Under the pieces are notes generated by a model. It searched no databases. It had not been told where the DNA came from and saw nothing but the letters and a program-made list of their open reading frames with translations. Positions 7,952 to 17,204 of a DNA stretch of 46,895 bases are shown here, piece after piece. Where the stretch lies: contig JBAXAO010000005.1 in the NCBI GenBank assembly GCA_037142435.1, positions 1 through 46,895 on the forward strand. Reading direction: 5' to 3'. The position numbers were made by a program, and so were the translations under genes. Numbering within the stretch: position 1 is the first letter of the stretch; every line of letters begins with the position of its first letter. The DNA comes from CAIMZW01 sp037142435 (lineage in GTDB: Bacteria; Actinomycetota; Actinomycetes; Nanopelagicales; Nanopelagicaceae).

Positions 7952-8892
7952 GCAGAAACTTCATCTAGGGCTGCACGCACCTGATCGGGAAGAGTTATTT
8001 CTTCCACGGTCATGATTCCTCGCAATTGCGCACCAGTTCGTGCACCCACAATTGCAGTTGCCACTCCAAAGGCATCTCTGACCCACGAGAGCGCAACTTC
8101 GATCGGTGAAAATCCCAGCCCATCGGCAGCGACGCAGACGGCATCTACGATCGACCTCGAGCGTTGCGACAAGAAAGGTTGTACGAAGGCAGAGAAATGC
8201 GGGCTTGCCCCGCGAGAATCAGAAGGAACGCCATTTCGATATTTACCAGTCAAAACTCCCCGACCTAAAGGAGACCAAGCGAGGAAGCCGGTTTTAACAG
8301 CCGAACATGCCGGCAGTAGTTCATCCTCGGCGTTGCGATTAAGTAACGAATACTCCGCTTGGAGAGAGGTTATTGCAGCTTTGCCGAATAGCGGGTTTTG
8401 AATCGTTGCCGACTGTGCCAATTGCCACCCAGTGAAATTGGAGAGCCCGACGTATCTCACTTTGCCAGAGGAGACGGCAATATCGAGAGCAGAAAGAACT
8501 TCTTCGATCGGGACAAATGGATCCCAAGCATGAACCTGCCAAAGATCTATGTAATCAACGCCCAACCGTTGCAGCGATTTGTCTAAGTCCGCCAACAGAT
8601 TGGTTCGCGAGTTATCAACTTTGCGCTCTCCGGACTTGACCGAAATTCCGGCTTTTGTGGCTATGACTAACTCCTCGCGGGAGACGAGAGTTCCTATAAA
8701 ACCCCCCAAAACACGCTCGCTGTCACCGTCGCCATAAATGGCGGCAGTATCCAGAAAGTTCCCACCTCGATCTAGATAGGTACGGAGTTGTTCAGCTGCC
8801 TCGTGCTCGTCAGTGTCTCGACCCCAAGTCATTGTTCCTAAACCAAGTCGGCTTACTCGCAAACCCGAGCTCCCGAGCGTTCGCATTTCCAT
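7948..8892 (-). CDS. Aldo/keto reductase
   Basis: This 314-residue TIM-barrel oxidoreductase shows the catalytic tetrad of the family: Asp48 and Tyr53 in LDTAAIYG, Lys80 in ATKAG and His121 in WQVHAWD. The C-terminal cofactor segment is AIVGARTGAQLR. It is predicted to reduce carbonyls with NADPH; the substrate is unknown. Start 8892 is supported by TAGTGT 7 bases upstream; an in-frame ATG at 8886 is the alternative. It is divergent from the phosphatase gene, with both -10 boxes inside the 50-base gap. Confidence 0.9.
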   Translation of the reverse strand: MEMRTLGSSGLRVSRLGLGTMTWGRDTDEHEAAEQLRTYLDRGGNFLDTAAIYGDGDSERVLGGFIGTLVSREELVIATKAGISVKSGERKVDNSRTNLLADLDKSLQRLGVDYIDLWQVHAWDPFVPIEEVLSALDIAVSSGKVRYVGLSNFTGWQLAQSATIQNPLFGKAAITSLQAEYSLLNRNAEDELLPACSAVKTGFLAWSPLGRGVLTGKYRNGVPSDSRGASPHFSAFVQPFLSQRSRSIVDAVCVAADGLGFSPIEVALSWVRDAFGVATAIVGARTGAQLRGIMTVEEITLPDQVRAALDEVSA

Positions 8893-8899
8893 GGGAATG

Positions 8900-8905
8900 A
8901 CACTA
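8900..8905 (-). promoter_or_regulatory. -10 box of the aldo/keto reductase gene, leaderless type
   Basis: TAGTGT on the minus strand lies 7 bases before the ATG at 8892. Confidence 0.5.
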
Positions 8906-8929
8906 GCAAGAGGTAGGGGTAATTATCGG

Positions 8930-8935
8930 TAATCT
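8930..8935 (+). promoter_or_regulatory. -10 box of the mshC cluster's first gene, leaderless type
   Basis: TAATCT lies 7 bases before the ATG at 8943. It likely drives the phosphatase, DUF3090 and SCO1664-like genes. Confidence 0.5.
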
Positions 8936-8942
8936 TTACCTC

Positions 8943-9605
8943 ATGCCGTCAAAGAACACCATTGTCTATCTGATTCGACATGGGCTTTCGACCGCAAATG
9001 CCACCGGAATTCTTGCTGGCCGCGACGAATCAGTTCACCTCAATGATGCCGGAAATGAGCAGGCTCGCCTCCTTGCGATTCGACTTTCTATCGAAAAATT
9101 TGATCGCATCTACTCGAGTCCATTGCCTAGGTGCCAAGAAACCATCGCGCCGTATCTTGAAAAAGCAAAAACCACCGCAATTATCGAGCCAAATTTTATT
9201 GAAATGGAATATGGCACATGGTCGGGAAAGAAGTTGAGCAAATTATCTAAAAAGGATATGTGGCCAACCATTCAAAACACGCCTTCCCGGGTGCGATTTC
9301 CGCATGGGGAGAGCTTCTTAGAAATGTCGCATCGCGCCAATCAAGCCCTTCACAATGTTTCCGAAGGTTTTGAGAAGGTATGCATTGTTAGTCATGGGGA
9401 TGTTATCAAGGCCATCGTGGCCGCACAGCTATCACTTTCCGTCGATCACCTGCAAAAGTTTGCGGTAGATCCCGCCTCGATAACAATTATTTCTATTGGC
9501 AAGGCGCGCTCGACTTTACTCAAGCTCAACGACACCTCACATTTAAACCGAAACCAAGAATCCTCGAGTAAAGAAACCCTTGGTGGGGGAGCAGGTACAT
9601 CATGA
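8943..9605 (+). CDS. Histidine phosphatase family protein, mshC-linked (MSMEG_4193-like)
   Basis: The 220-residue protein begins with the phosphoglycerate-mutase-like motif LIRHGLSTAN, carrying the phospho-accepting His13. SSPLPRCQET follows, and the second catalytic histidine is in VSHGD (about residue 151). In actinobacteria this phosphatase regularly precedes a DUF3090 gene, an SCO1664-like gene and mshC, and the same order is seen here. Its substrate is unknown. The last codons overlap the start of the DUF3090 gene by 4 bases (ATGA), so translation is coupled. Confidence 0.9.
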   Translation: MPSKNTIVYLIRHGLSTANATGILAGRDESVHLNDAGNEQARLLAIRLSIEKFDRIYSSPLPRCQETIAPYLEKAKTTAIIEPNFIEMEYGTWSGKKLSKLSKKDMWPTIQNTPSRVRFPHGESFLEMSHRANQALHNVSEGFEKVCIVSHGDVIKAIVAAQLSLSVDHLQKFAVDPASITIISIGKARSTLLKLNDTSHLNRNQESSSKETLGGGAGTS

Positions 9606-10162
9606 GTCGAATTGTTTATAATCACGAATACGCCGAAAGATTTGTAGTTGGAACCGTTGGTGCTCCCGGAGAGCGCGCTTTCTTCTTACAAATAGATTCT
9701 CCTATTTATTCAAATTGCGTAGCGATAGAAAAAACCCAAGTGGCTGCGCTGTCCGAACGATTCAAAGAGATGATTCAGGAACTTCGGCGCAATAAGTTGG
9801 CAAGTCTGGATGAACTTTCATACTCGGCGCAAGTAATCAACGGGGAGATGCAGTTCCCCATTACTGAAGATTTTCAAGTTGGGATCATCGGAATTTCATG
9901 GGACCAGAATTCACAACGAATCAACCTCGAAGTACAGGCTGTTAGTGACATCGAAGTTGAAGATTTGATCTCAGAGGATGCAGACGAGAACGATTTGCTC
10001 CCGGACGTGATTCGCGTGCCACTTCGCATATTTCAAGTCCGAAATTTCTGCACTCAAGCAGACCGTACGGTCGCTTCAGGACGCCAGCCTTGCCCATTTT
10101 GTGGCCTACCCATCGATGTTGAGGGTCATCTGTGCCCACGAGCCAACGGTTACCGTCGATAA
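9602..10162 (+). CDS. DUF3090 family protein with C-terminal zinc-ribbon-like end
   Basis: The 186-residue protein matches the actinobacterial DUF3090 layout. It opens with MSRIVYNHEYAERFVVGTVG and closes with CPFCGLPIDVEGHLCPR, where three cysteines (about 162, 165, 176) and a histidine look like a metal site. Function is unknown. The gene overlaps the phosphatase by 4 bases and is followed 3 bases later by the SCO1664-like gene. This position in the mshC cluster is conserved in actinobacteria, but no link to mycothiol can be read from the sequence. Confidence 0.9.
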   Translation: MSRIVYNHEYAERFVVGTVGAPGERAFFLQIDSPIYSNCVAIEKTQVAALSERFKEMIQELRRNKLASLDELSYSAQVINGEMQFPITEDFQVGIIGISWDQNSQRINLEVQAVSDIEVEDLISEDADENDLLPDVIRVPLRIFQVRNFCTQADRTVASGRQPCPFCGLPIDVEGHLCPRANGYRR

Positions 10163-10165
10163 CCT

Positions 10166-10855
10166 ATGACTGATTCGATCGAGGCGTTCATCAGAGAAGG
10201 AGAAATTCAGATCGAAGGTCGACTTGTGGATGCCTCCAACGCGACGTTGTTGGGCAAAGTTCGTGACGATATATCAGTCATTTACAAACCCGTCGCGGGT
10301 GAACGTCCACTCTGGGATTTTCCTACCGGCAATCTCGCCTCTCGCGAGGTAGCAGCATATGAATTGAGTCGACTCGGAGGATTCGGCTTGGTTCCGTTTA
10401 CCGTTCTGCGCAATGGTCCTTATGGGATCGGAGCAGTACAGCAATGGATTGACGTCGATGAAAACATAGACGTGGTTTCTTACGCTCAAAGTCAAGATAC
10501 TCAACTTCGCAAAATGGCTCTCTTCGACGCCGTTATTAATAATACGGATCGTAAGTATGGCCATATTCTTTTGGATGAGAACGGGAAGCTGTTTGGATGT
10601 GACCATGGTGTCACATTCCATGAAGACGATAAATTGCGAACTGTCCTGTGGCAATTTGCTGGTTCACCATTCACGCCTGATGAAATGACCCAAATTCAAT
10701 ATTTATTAAAGGAACTGCCAGCTTGGGAACTTCACCATTATCTATCGGTCACCGAACTCGCAGCGCTAAACCTGCGTTTGCAAATGCTCGCCGATACGGC
10801 CACGTTTCCGTTTCCGTCGGAAGATTGGCCGGCGATTCCTTGGCCACCGTTCTAA
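10166..10855 (+). CDS. SCO1664-family protein (PI3/4-kinase-like fold)
   Basis: The 229-residue protein has the features of the SCO1664 family, distantly related to phosphatidylinositol 3/4-kinases and HipA-like kinases. It has an N-terminal VIYKPVAGERPLWDFP block (nucleotide-binding lysine), then DAVINNTDRKYGHIL and GCDHGVTFH, which resemble the catalytic Asn/Asp and metal-binding Asp loops. It may therefore be a kinase, with unknown substrate. It starts 3 bases after the DUF3090 stop. The 39-base gap to mshC holds a separate promoter for mshC. Confidence 0.85.
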   Translation: MTDSIEAFIREGEIQIEGRLVDASNATLLGKVRDDISVIYKPVAGERPLWDFPTGNLASREVAAYELSRLGGFGLVPFTVLRNGPYGIGAVQQWIDVDENIDVVSYAQSQDTQLRKMALFDAVINNTDRKYGHILLDENGKLFGCDHGVTFHEDDKLRTVLWQFAGSPFTPDEMTQIQYLLKELPAWELHHYLSVTELAALNLRLQMLADTATFPFPSEDWPAIPWPPF

Positions 10856-10881
10856 TCCCTGCCAAAAAGTCTGGCATATCG

Positions 10882-10887
10882 TAGAGT
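10882..10887 (+). promoter_or_regulatory. -10 box of mshC, leaderless type
   Basis: TAGAGT lies 7 bases before the GTG at 10895, supporting that start. It gives mshC its own transcript in addition to any read-through. Confidence 0.5.
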
Positions 10888-10894
10888 TCCGTTC

Positions 10895-12136
10895 GTGAAC
10901 TCGTGGCCCTCTCTCTATCTTCCACCATTGCCGGGATCGATTAGTTTCCCTGAACTTCTTCTAACCACCCCATTTGGCGATCGAAGGTATTCCGGTGCAA
11001 ACCCAATCCGCATGTATGTATGCGGAATCACTCCCTACGATGCTACGCATCTTGGTCACGCCGCAACCTACTTAACGTTCGACGTTATAAATCGCTATTT
11101 CTCTGCGCAGGGTCGAAAAGTTGATTTCGTGGAAAATATTACGGATATCGACGAACCTTTATTGGAGCGAGCTGAAAGAGACTCCATTGATTGGAAGGAT
11201 TTAGCTGCCGATCAAATCGCACTTTATGAAAGCGATATGACTGCGCTACGCGTACTTCCACCATTGGCCTTCGTTCCGGCCACGGAGGTAATGGATCTCG
11301 TTTCGCAGGCCATCTCTGCCATGCAAAGCAATGGGTTCGTTTATCAAGTCGAAAAGGATTTCTACTTCGATATTTCAAATTTTCTCCAGGACCTGCCAAT
11401 TTCTTACGAAGCGGCTCTTGAAATATTTGGTCAGCGCGGAGGAGACCCACAGCGTCCTGGAAAGCGCAATCCTTTGGACCCAATCCTGTGGCTGGCGAAT
11501 AAGCCCGGAGAACCTGGATGGGAGTCTGTTCATGGCTTTGGCCGGCCAGGTTGGCACATCGAATGTTGTGTTATTGCACTCCGGTTTCTCACAGGTCCTC
11601 ATTTCCTACAACAATTTTCAGCTGCATATTCCATAGATATACAAGGCGGAGGATCCGATTTAATCTTTCCGCATCATTTCATGAGCGCTGCTCAAAGTTC
11701 GGCCATCACCGGCACGCCTTTTAGTTTCAGTTTCGTAAATACCGGCATGGTCGGCCTAGATGGTGAAAAAATGAGTAAAAGCAAGGGCAACCTAGTGTTT
11801 GTCTCTAAGTTATTAGCCGCGGGAATCGATCCAATGGTTATTAGGTTTGCACTCTTAAACGCTCACTATTCCTCGGATCGAATGTGGAACAACGAGTTGC
11901 TCCTGCAGGCGCAAACAGATGTGACCGAGATTCGCGCTGCACTTTCGCGTGAAGATGTAGCGGAAACATTGCCGGTTCTTCAGAGCATCGTTGATGCATT
12001 GGCTGACGATTTGGATACTCAGAGCGCCTTGGCCAGCGTTCTTCAATGGGCTAGAGCGACCCAAGCTGGGCATCTGGGCGGGTCTGCGGGCGAACTAAGT
12101 CGAGGCCTGGATCTCCTCTTGGGACTTGCCCTTTAA
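10895..12136 (+). CDS. mshC: Mycothiol ligase MshC (Cys:GlcN-Ins ligase)
   Basis: MshC joins cysteine to glucosaminyl-inositol using ATP, the committed third step of mycothiol synthesis. The 413-residue protein is a cysteinyl-tRNA-synthetase relative. Zinc-binding Cys43 is in YVCGITPYDA, the HIGH-type motif is THLGHA (51-56), GWHIECC supplies more zinc ligands, and the KMSKS loop is EKMSKSKGN near residue 290. The ITPYDATHLGHA form and the short C-terminus without an anticodon-binding domain separate MshC from CysS. The gene follows the phosphatase, DUF3090 and SCO1664-like genes, as in other actinobacteria. It implies a mycothiol-based redox buffer. Confidence 0.95.
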   Translation: MNSWPSLYLPPLPGSISFPELLLTTPFGDRRYSGANPIRMYVCGITPYDATHLGHAATYLTFDVINRYFSAQGRKVDFVENITDIDEPLLERAERDSIDWKDLAADQIALYESDMTALRVLPPLAFVPATEVMDLVSQAISAMQSNGFVYQVEKDFYFDISNFLQDLPISYEAALEIFGQRGGDPQRPGKRNPLDPILWLANKPGEPGWESVHGFGRPGWHIECCVIALRFLTGPHFLQQFSAAYSIDIQGGGSDLIFPHHFMSAAQSSAITGTPFSFSFVNTGMVGLDGEKMSKSKGNLVFVSKLLAAGIDPMVIRFALLNAHYSSDRMWNNELLLQAQTDVTEIRAALSREDVAETLPVLQSIVDALADDLDTQSALASVLQWARATQAGHLGGSAGELSRGLDLLLGLAL

Positions 12137-12167
12137 TATTTCGAGATTTCACTTCACGCACTTGCGG

Positions 12168-12173
12168 TAAAGT
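12168..12173 (+). promoter_or_regulatory. -10 box of metH, leaderless type
   Basis: TAAAGT lies 8 bases before the ATG at 12182. The gap between mshC and metH is only 45 bases, leaving no room for a cobalamin riboswitch. Confidence 0.45.
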
Positions 12174-12181
12174 TGAGGTTA

Positions 12182-15100
12182 ATGAATCCCCGCGCTAAAA
12201 ATCCCTCCACTCTTCGTTTGGCCATGGCAGAACGTGTCATCATCGCCGATGGCGCCATGGGCACGATGCTTCAAGCGGAGAATCCCTCTCTAGAGGACTT
12301 CCAGGGTCATGAAGGCTGTAATGAGATTCTCAACATTTCCCGGCCAGATATCGTTCAATCAGTTCATGAAAAGTATCTGGCAGTCGGTGTGGATGCGATT
12401 GAGACCAATACTTTTGGCGCCAATTGGGCCAACTTGGCCGAGTACGGAATCGAAGACCGGATTTATGAATTAGCCCTGGCGGGAGCTCGTATTGCGAAGA
12501 CGGCAGCGCTGGGATATTCCACGGCTCAGCAGCCGCGATGGGTGCTGGGCTCCTTGGGACCCGGGACGAAATTGCCAACACTGGGCCATACTTCATACGA
12601 GAACCTGCGCGCGGCTTACTGCATCGCCGCTCAAGGTTTACTTGATGGGGGAGCCGATGCTCTCCTCATAGAGACCACGCAAGATTTGTTGCAGGCAAAG
12701 GCGGCCGTTAATGGAGCGCGCGAAGCTATAGATAAGTCAGAACGAGATGTAGTCCTGATTGCTCAAGTTACTGTCGAGACGACGGGGACGATGCTTTTGG
12801 GATCTGAGATCGGTGCAGCTTTGAACGCTTTAACACCTCTGGGCATAGATGTCATTGGCCTTAATTGCGCAACGGGTCCGGCTGAAATGAGCGAACATCT
12901 CCGAGTCTTGAGCAAATCTGGAACTCCCGCTATTTCAGTTATGCCTAATGCCGGCCTACCTATTCTCGCCGCACATGGCGCTGATTACCCGCTCCAACCA
13001 GATGAACTAGCCACATACCTCGAAACATTTGTAGATTCGTATGGAGTGACATTGATTGGTGGGTGCTGTGGTACCACCCCTGCTCATTTAGCTGCAGTTG
13101 TTCGCCAGCTTCATAATAAACCAGTCATCAAGCGCAACGTTGCCGAAGAAGATGGGGCTTCTTCTCTCTATCAATTTGTACCCTTTCGCCAAGAACTTAC
13201 CTACCTTTCTATCGGCGAACGAACAAATGCAAATGGATCTCGGGCTTTTCGTGATGCCCTTCTAGCCGAGGATTGGCAAGCATGCGTTGATATTGCTCGC
13301 GATCAAATTCGCGACGGCGCACATATGTTGGATCTCTCTGTCGATTATGTCGGTCGAGACGGAGTACGCGATATGAGAGAGCTTGCTAGCCGCTTTGCGA
13401 CTGCTTCGACGCTTCCCATCGTTCTCGATTCCACCGAACCCGACGTTTTGAAAGCCGGCCTGGAGCATCTGGGCGGACGAAGTCTTATAAATTCAGTTAA
13501 TTACGAAGATGGGGATGGCCCTCAATCTCGATTTGCTCGAATAATGCCTTTGGTGAAGGAACACGGCGCGGCGGTTGTCGCATTGACGATTGATGAAGAA
13601 GGTCAGGCCCGAACTGCCGAATGGAAAGTGGCTGTAGCCCGCAGGCTTATCCACGATCTAGTAGATAACTGGGGGATGCGCGTAAATGACATCCTTATTG
13701 ACTGCCTCACGTTTCCCATAGCCACTGGCCAAGAGGAAACCAGGCGAGACGGCCTAGAAACTCTCAATGCAATAAAGCAATTAAAAGTTGAGTTTCCACA
13801 GGTCCAGACCACCTTGGGAGTTAGCAACGTCTCCTTCGGTCTCAATCCAGCAGCTCGAATCGTTCTCAATTCAGTATTTCTTTCCGAGGCTGTAACTGCT
13901 GGCTTGGACTCGGCCATCGTTCATCCCTCAAAGATCACACCCATGGCTCGACTTCCTGAAGAGCAGCGTCAGGTTGCGCTGGATCTGGTTTATGACCGTC
14001 GCGAATTCGATGCAGATGGAAATTGCATCTATGACCCGCTTTCTCGTTTTCTAGAATTATTCGATGGCGTCGAAGTCAAAAGTTCCAAAATAACTCGAGC
14101 CGCTGAACTTGCTGCTCTACCGTTAGATCAGCGCTTGCAACGACGCATTATCGACGGAGAGAAGCCTGGGCTCTTTGAAGATCTCGACGAGGCGATGGCT
14201 AACGGAATTAAGCCGCTTATTATCATTAATGAGCATCTCTTATCTGGTATGAAAATTGTCGGCGAACTTTTCGGCAAAGGAGAGATGCAACTTCCATTCG
14301 TTTTACAATCTGCTGAGGTAATGAAGAGCGCCGTGGCTCATCTCGAACCCTTTATGGAGAAGAGCCAAGACGAAGGTCGCGGAAGTATTTTGCTGGCCAC
14401 GGTCAAGGGCGATGTGCATGACATAGGCAAGAACTTAGTGGACATCATTTTGGCTAACAATGGCTATACGACCGTCAACATCGGAATCAAACAAACCATC
14501 AATCAAATCTTGGAATCTGCTGAAGCATCAAATGTTGATGTCATCGGAATGAGCGGATTGCTGGTGAAGTCCACTGTTGTGATGCGCGAGAATTTGGAAG
14601 AAATCACCCAACGAGGGTTGGCGGAGAAATGGCCGGTAATTCTGGGTGGAGCAGCTTTAACCCGATCATTTGTTGAACAAGATTTGGATTCTGTTTTCCC
14701 AGGCACGGTTCGATATGCACGTGATGCCTTTGAAGGTTTACGTTTGATGGATGCCATGATGGCGGTGAAGCGCGGGGTTCCTGGAGCCGCCCTTCCTGAA
14801 CTTCGCGAACGCAAGACTCCTAACACTCGCTCGTCAAAGAGTGCAGAGATCGATACCCAACGCTCTGATGTCTCCGACATAAATCAACTTCCACATCCAC
14901 CATTTCTGGGATCTAGGGTTATCAAAGGAATTCAACTCGCTGACTATTTAGGGATGCTTGATGAGCGAGCTCTCTTCGTCGGACAATGGGGCTTGAAAGG
15001 TCAGCGCGGACTTTATGAAGAAATGGTTGAACTGGAGGGTCGACCACAACTGCGCCAATTGCTCAATGACGTGCAGACGAATGGTTGGCTAAATGCCGCT

Positions 15101-15682
15101 GTGGTTTATGGCTATTTCCCTTGTTATAGCGAAGGAAACGATCTCGTAGTTCTTCATCATGAGGGCCCTGAAAAAGGTCTCGAACGTGTTCGATTTACTT
15201 TCCCAAGACAGACTCGAGATCGACGACTCTGTTTATCCGACTTTTTCCGGCCAAAGAGTTCTGGCGAAATTGATACCGTTGCTTTCCATGTAGTAACAAT
15301 GGGAAGTTCCGTAAGCGAAGCCACCGCAAAATTGTTTGCAGCCGATGAATATAGAAAATACCTCGAACTTCACGGACTTTCAGTGCAACTCACCGAGGCG
15401 TTAGCTGAACACTGGCATGCCCGCATCAGAAATGAAATGGGTTTTCAGAGTGAAGACGCAAGTGATATATCTAGCATTTTGGATCAGGGTTATCGAGGTT
15501 CTCGCTACTCCTTCGGTTATCCCGCGTGTCCCGATGTTGAACAACAACTGCAATTGTGCGAGTTGTTAGACCCTTCTCGAATCGGCGTGGAGCTTTCAGA
15601 AGAGTTCCAACTACATCCTGAGCAATCGACTTCAGCAATTATCGTGCACCACCCTGAGGCGAAATATTTCAACGCGACATGA
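12182..15682 (+). CDS. metH: Cobalamin-dependent methionine synthase
   Basis: MetH transfers the methyl group of methyltetrahydrofolate to homocysteine through cobalamin. All four modules are present in about 1166 residues. The homocysteine domain has zinc ligands Cys229 (GLNCATGP) and Cys295/296 (GGCCGTTP). The pterin domain begins near YLSIGERTNANGS. The cobalamin domain has DVHDIGKN with the axial histidine at about residue 746. The C-terminal activation domain has RGSRYSFGYPACPD. A TTG three codons upstream is possible, but the ATG at 12182 is preferred because of the TAAAGT box. The stop overlaps the HAD gene by 4 bases. The cell needs B12, made or imported. Confidence 0.97.
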   Translation: MNPRAKNPSTLRLAMAERVIIADGAMGTMLQAENPSLEDFQGHEGCNEILNISRPDIVQSVHEKYLAVGVDAIETNTFGANWANLAEYGIEDRIYELALAGARIAKTAALGYSTAQQPRWVLGSLGPGTKLPTLGHTSYENLRAAYCIAAQGLLDGGADALLIETTQDLLQAKAAVNGAREAIDKSERDVVLIAQVTVETTGTMLLGSEIGAALNALTPLGIDVIGLNCATGPAEMSEHLRVLSKSGTPAISVMPNAGLPILAAHGADYPLQPDELATYLETFVDSYGVTLIGGCCGTTPAHLAAVVRQLHNKPVIKRNVAEEDGASSLYQFVPFRQELTYLSIGERTNANGSRAFRDALLAEDWQACVDIARDQIRDGAHMLDLSVDYVGRDGVRDMRELASRFATASTLPIVLDSTEPDVLKAGLEHLGGRSLINSVNYEDGDGPQSRFARIMPLVKEHGAAVVALTIDEEGQARTAEWKVAVARRLIHDLVDNWGMRVNDILIDCLTFPIATGQEETRRDGLETLNAIKQLKVEFPQVQTTLGVSNVSFGLNPAARIVLNSVFLSEAVTAGLDSAIVHPSKITPMARLPEEQRQVALDLVYDRREFDADGNCIYDPLSRFLELFDGVEVKSSKITRAAELAALPLDQRLQRRIIDGEKPGLFEDLDEAMANGIKPLIIINEHLLSGMKIVGELFGKGEMQLPFVLQSAEVMKSAVAHLEPFMEKSQDEGRGSILLATVKGDVHDIGKNLVDIILANNGYTTVNIGIKQTINQILESAEASNVDVIGMSGLLVKSTVVMRENLEEITQRGLAEKWPVILGGAALTRSFVEQDLDSVFPGTVRYARDAFEGLRLMDAMMAVKRGVPGAALPELRERKTPNTRSSKSAEIDTQRSDVSDINQLPHPPFLGSRVIKGIQLADYLGMLDERALFVGQWGLKGQRGLYEEMVELEGRPQLRQLLNDVQTNGWLNAAVVYGYFPCYSEGNDLVVLHHEGPEKGLERVRFTFPRQTRDRRLCLSDFFRPKSSGEIDTVAFHVVTMGSSVSEATAKLFAADEYRKYLELHGLSVQLTEALAEHWHARIRNEMGFQSEDASDISSILDQGYRGSRYSFGYPACPDVEQQLQLCELLDPSRIGVELSEEFQLHPEQSTSAIIVHHPEAKYFNAT

Positions 15683-16326
15683 AAATTGAGGCAGTCTTGT
15701 TCGACATGGACGGCACCTTGATCGATTCGGAACCGTATTGGTTATCGTCAGAAATCGAACTTATGGCCGAATTCGGCTATATCTGGCGAACTTCGGATCA
15801 GGCTGCGTGTTTAGGTGGTCCGCTTGAACGAGTTGGTCAATACATGTCGGATCTGGCTCGTGGCCAACGCGACGGCGATTATTTTCACCATTCACTTGTT
15901 GAACGTGTTTCGGAGAAATTCCATTCTGGAATAGCTATCGTTCCTGGAGGGCTTGAAATCCTGCGTGACGTCAAGGCTGCCAATATTCCCATGGCGCTCG
16001 TTTCTGCAAGCCCGCGTGTATTGGTTCAAGCAGCAATAGATTCATTTCCTGAACCATTCTTTGCTACCTCTGTTTCCAGCAGTGATGTTCTTCAGACCAA
16101 GCCTCACCCAGAAAGCTATCTCAAGGCCGCCGAGGCATTGAACGTCAATATCGAGAATTGTCTTGTTATCGAAGATTCACTTACAGGCGTCCATTCCGGC
16201 ATGGCTAGCGGAGCTTGGGTAATTGCGATACCTCATATTGTTCCGATCGAAGCCGCCGCACGAGTTCGGCTCGTAACTTCGTTAACTGGCCAGAATCTGG
16301 AAAGTTTGATTTCGCTCTTTGACTAG
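15679..16326 (+). CDS. HAD-superfamily hydrolase (beta-phosphoglucomutase-like phosphatase)
   Basis: The 215-residue protein has HAD motif I FDMDGTLIDSEPYW (nucleophile Asp), motif II VSASPR, motif III lysine in TKPHPE and motif IV IEDSLTGV. The helical cap between motifs I and II places it with class I cap phosphatases of the phosphoglucomutase/YcjU group. Small-molecule phosphate ester hydrolysis is likely; the substrate is unknown. ATGA overlap with metH suggests coupled translation. Its own stop codon TAG is the first half of the likely -10 box of trmI. Confidence 0.9.
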   Translation: MKIEAVLFDMDGTLIDSEPYWLSSEIELMAEFGYIWRTSDQAACLGGPLERVGQYMSDLARGQRDGDYFHHSLVERVSEKFHSGIAIVPGGLEILRDVKAANIPMALVSASPRVLVQAAIDSFPEPFFATSVSSSDVLQTKPHPESYLKAAEALNVNIENCLVIEDSLTGVHSGMASGAWVIAIPHIVPIEAAARVRLVTSLTGQNLESLISLFD

Positions 16327-16329
16327 AAT
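16324..16329 (+). promoter_or_regulatory. -10 box of trmI overlapping the HAD stop codon
   Basis: TAGAAT starts with the TAG stop of the HAD gene and lies 6 bases before the ATG at 16336. Confidence 0.5.
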
Positions 16330-16335
16330 GCTCCG

Positions 16336-17199
16336 ATGAGCACTGAAAACACCGCCAATTTTCGCGCTGGCGATCGCGTCCAACTGACGGATGCCAAGGG
16401 GAAGATGCACACCATAACCTTGCAGGAAAACAATGAGTGGCACACCCACAATGGCTGGATTGAACATAACTTGATCATCGGGCAACCTCAGGGGAGCGTT
16501 GTGGAAACTACCGGTGGATTGAAATTTCTAGCCTTTAAGCCACTTCTTGCGGACTATGTCCTCTCGATGCCGCGCGGGGCCACGATTGTTTACCCCAAGG
16601 ATGCCGCGCTCATTTTAGGAGTCGCAGACGTAGCGCCAGGAGTAAAAGTGCTTGAGGCCGGAGTTGGCTCGGGAGCGCTCACCATCAGTTTGTTACGCGC
16701 CGTTGGCCCACAAGGGCGAGTAGATTCCTATGAAAAGCGCGAAGAATTTGCCGCAGTTGCCCGCAAGAATGTAAATCAATATTTTGGCGCGCTTCCGGAT
16801 AACTGGAGTCTCAACCTGGGTGCCGTTCAGGATCAAGTCCACTTAACAAAATACGACCGAGTAATACTGGACATGCTTGCCCCATGGGAGTGTGTCGAGA
16901 TGGCTGCAACAGTTCTCAATCCGGGCGGGGTTTTTCTCGCTTATGTTGCAACCACCACTCAGTTATCCGAGACGGCCGAAAACATAAAGAAGAGCGGTGC
17001 ATTCACAGAACCAGAAAGCACTGAATCCCTGATACGTGGTTGGCATCATGAAGGTTTGGCAGTTCGTCCTCAGCACCGAATGATCGGCCACACTGGATTT
17101 TTGATTATGACCAGACGCCTCGCGCCAGGAGTAATTGCCCCCACAAGGCGCCGGCGCCCATCCAAAGGTTCTTATGGCCTCAATGAAGATGAGTCATAA
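16336..17199 (+). CDS. trmI: tRNA (adenine-58-N1)-methyltransferase TrmI
   Basis: TrmI methylates N1 of adenine 58 in the tRNA T loop. The 287-residue protein has an N-terminal beta domain (FRAGDRVQLTDAKGK), the linker motif YPKDAALIL, then a Rossmann methyltransferase with SAM motif I LEAGVGSGALT near residue 110 and the catalytic region LDMLAPWECVE. In mycobacteria this gene (Rv2118c, from memory) sits next to the mpa-dop-pup-prcBA-pafA region; here that region is missing. The short basic C-terminus TRRRRPSKGS is typical of the actinobacterial form. Confidence 0.95.
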   Translation: MSTENTANFRAGDRVQLTDAKGKMHTITLQENNEWHTHNGWIEHNLIIGQPQGSVVETTGGLKFLAFKPLLADYVLSMPRGATIVYPKDAALILGVADVAPGVKVLEAGVGSGALTISLLRAVGPQGRVDSYEKREEFAAVARKNVNQYFGALPDNWSLNLGAVQDQVHLTKYDRVILDMLAPWECVEMAATVLNPGGVFLAYVATTTQLSETAENIKKSGAFTEPESTESLIRGWHHEGLAVRPQHRMIGHTGFLIMTRRLAPGVIAPTRRRRPSKGSYGLNEDES

Positions 17200-17204
17200 A
17201 AGCT

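Noticed and set aside
12137..12181. Cobalamin riboswitch upstream of metH
   Set aside because: Only 45 bases separate mshC from metH, far too few for a B12 aptamer.
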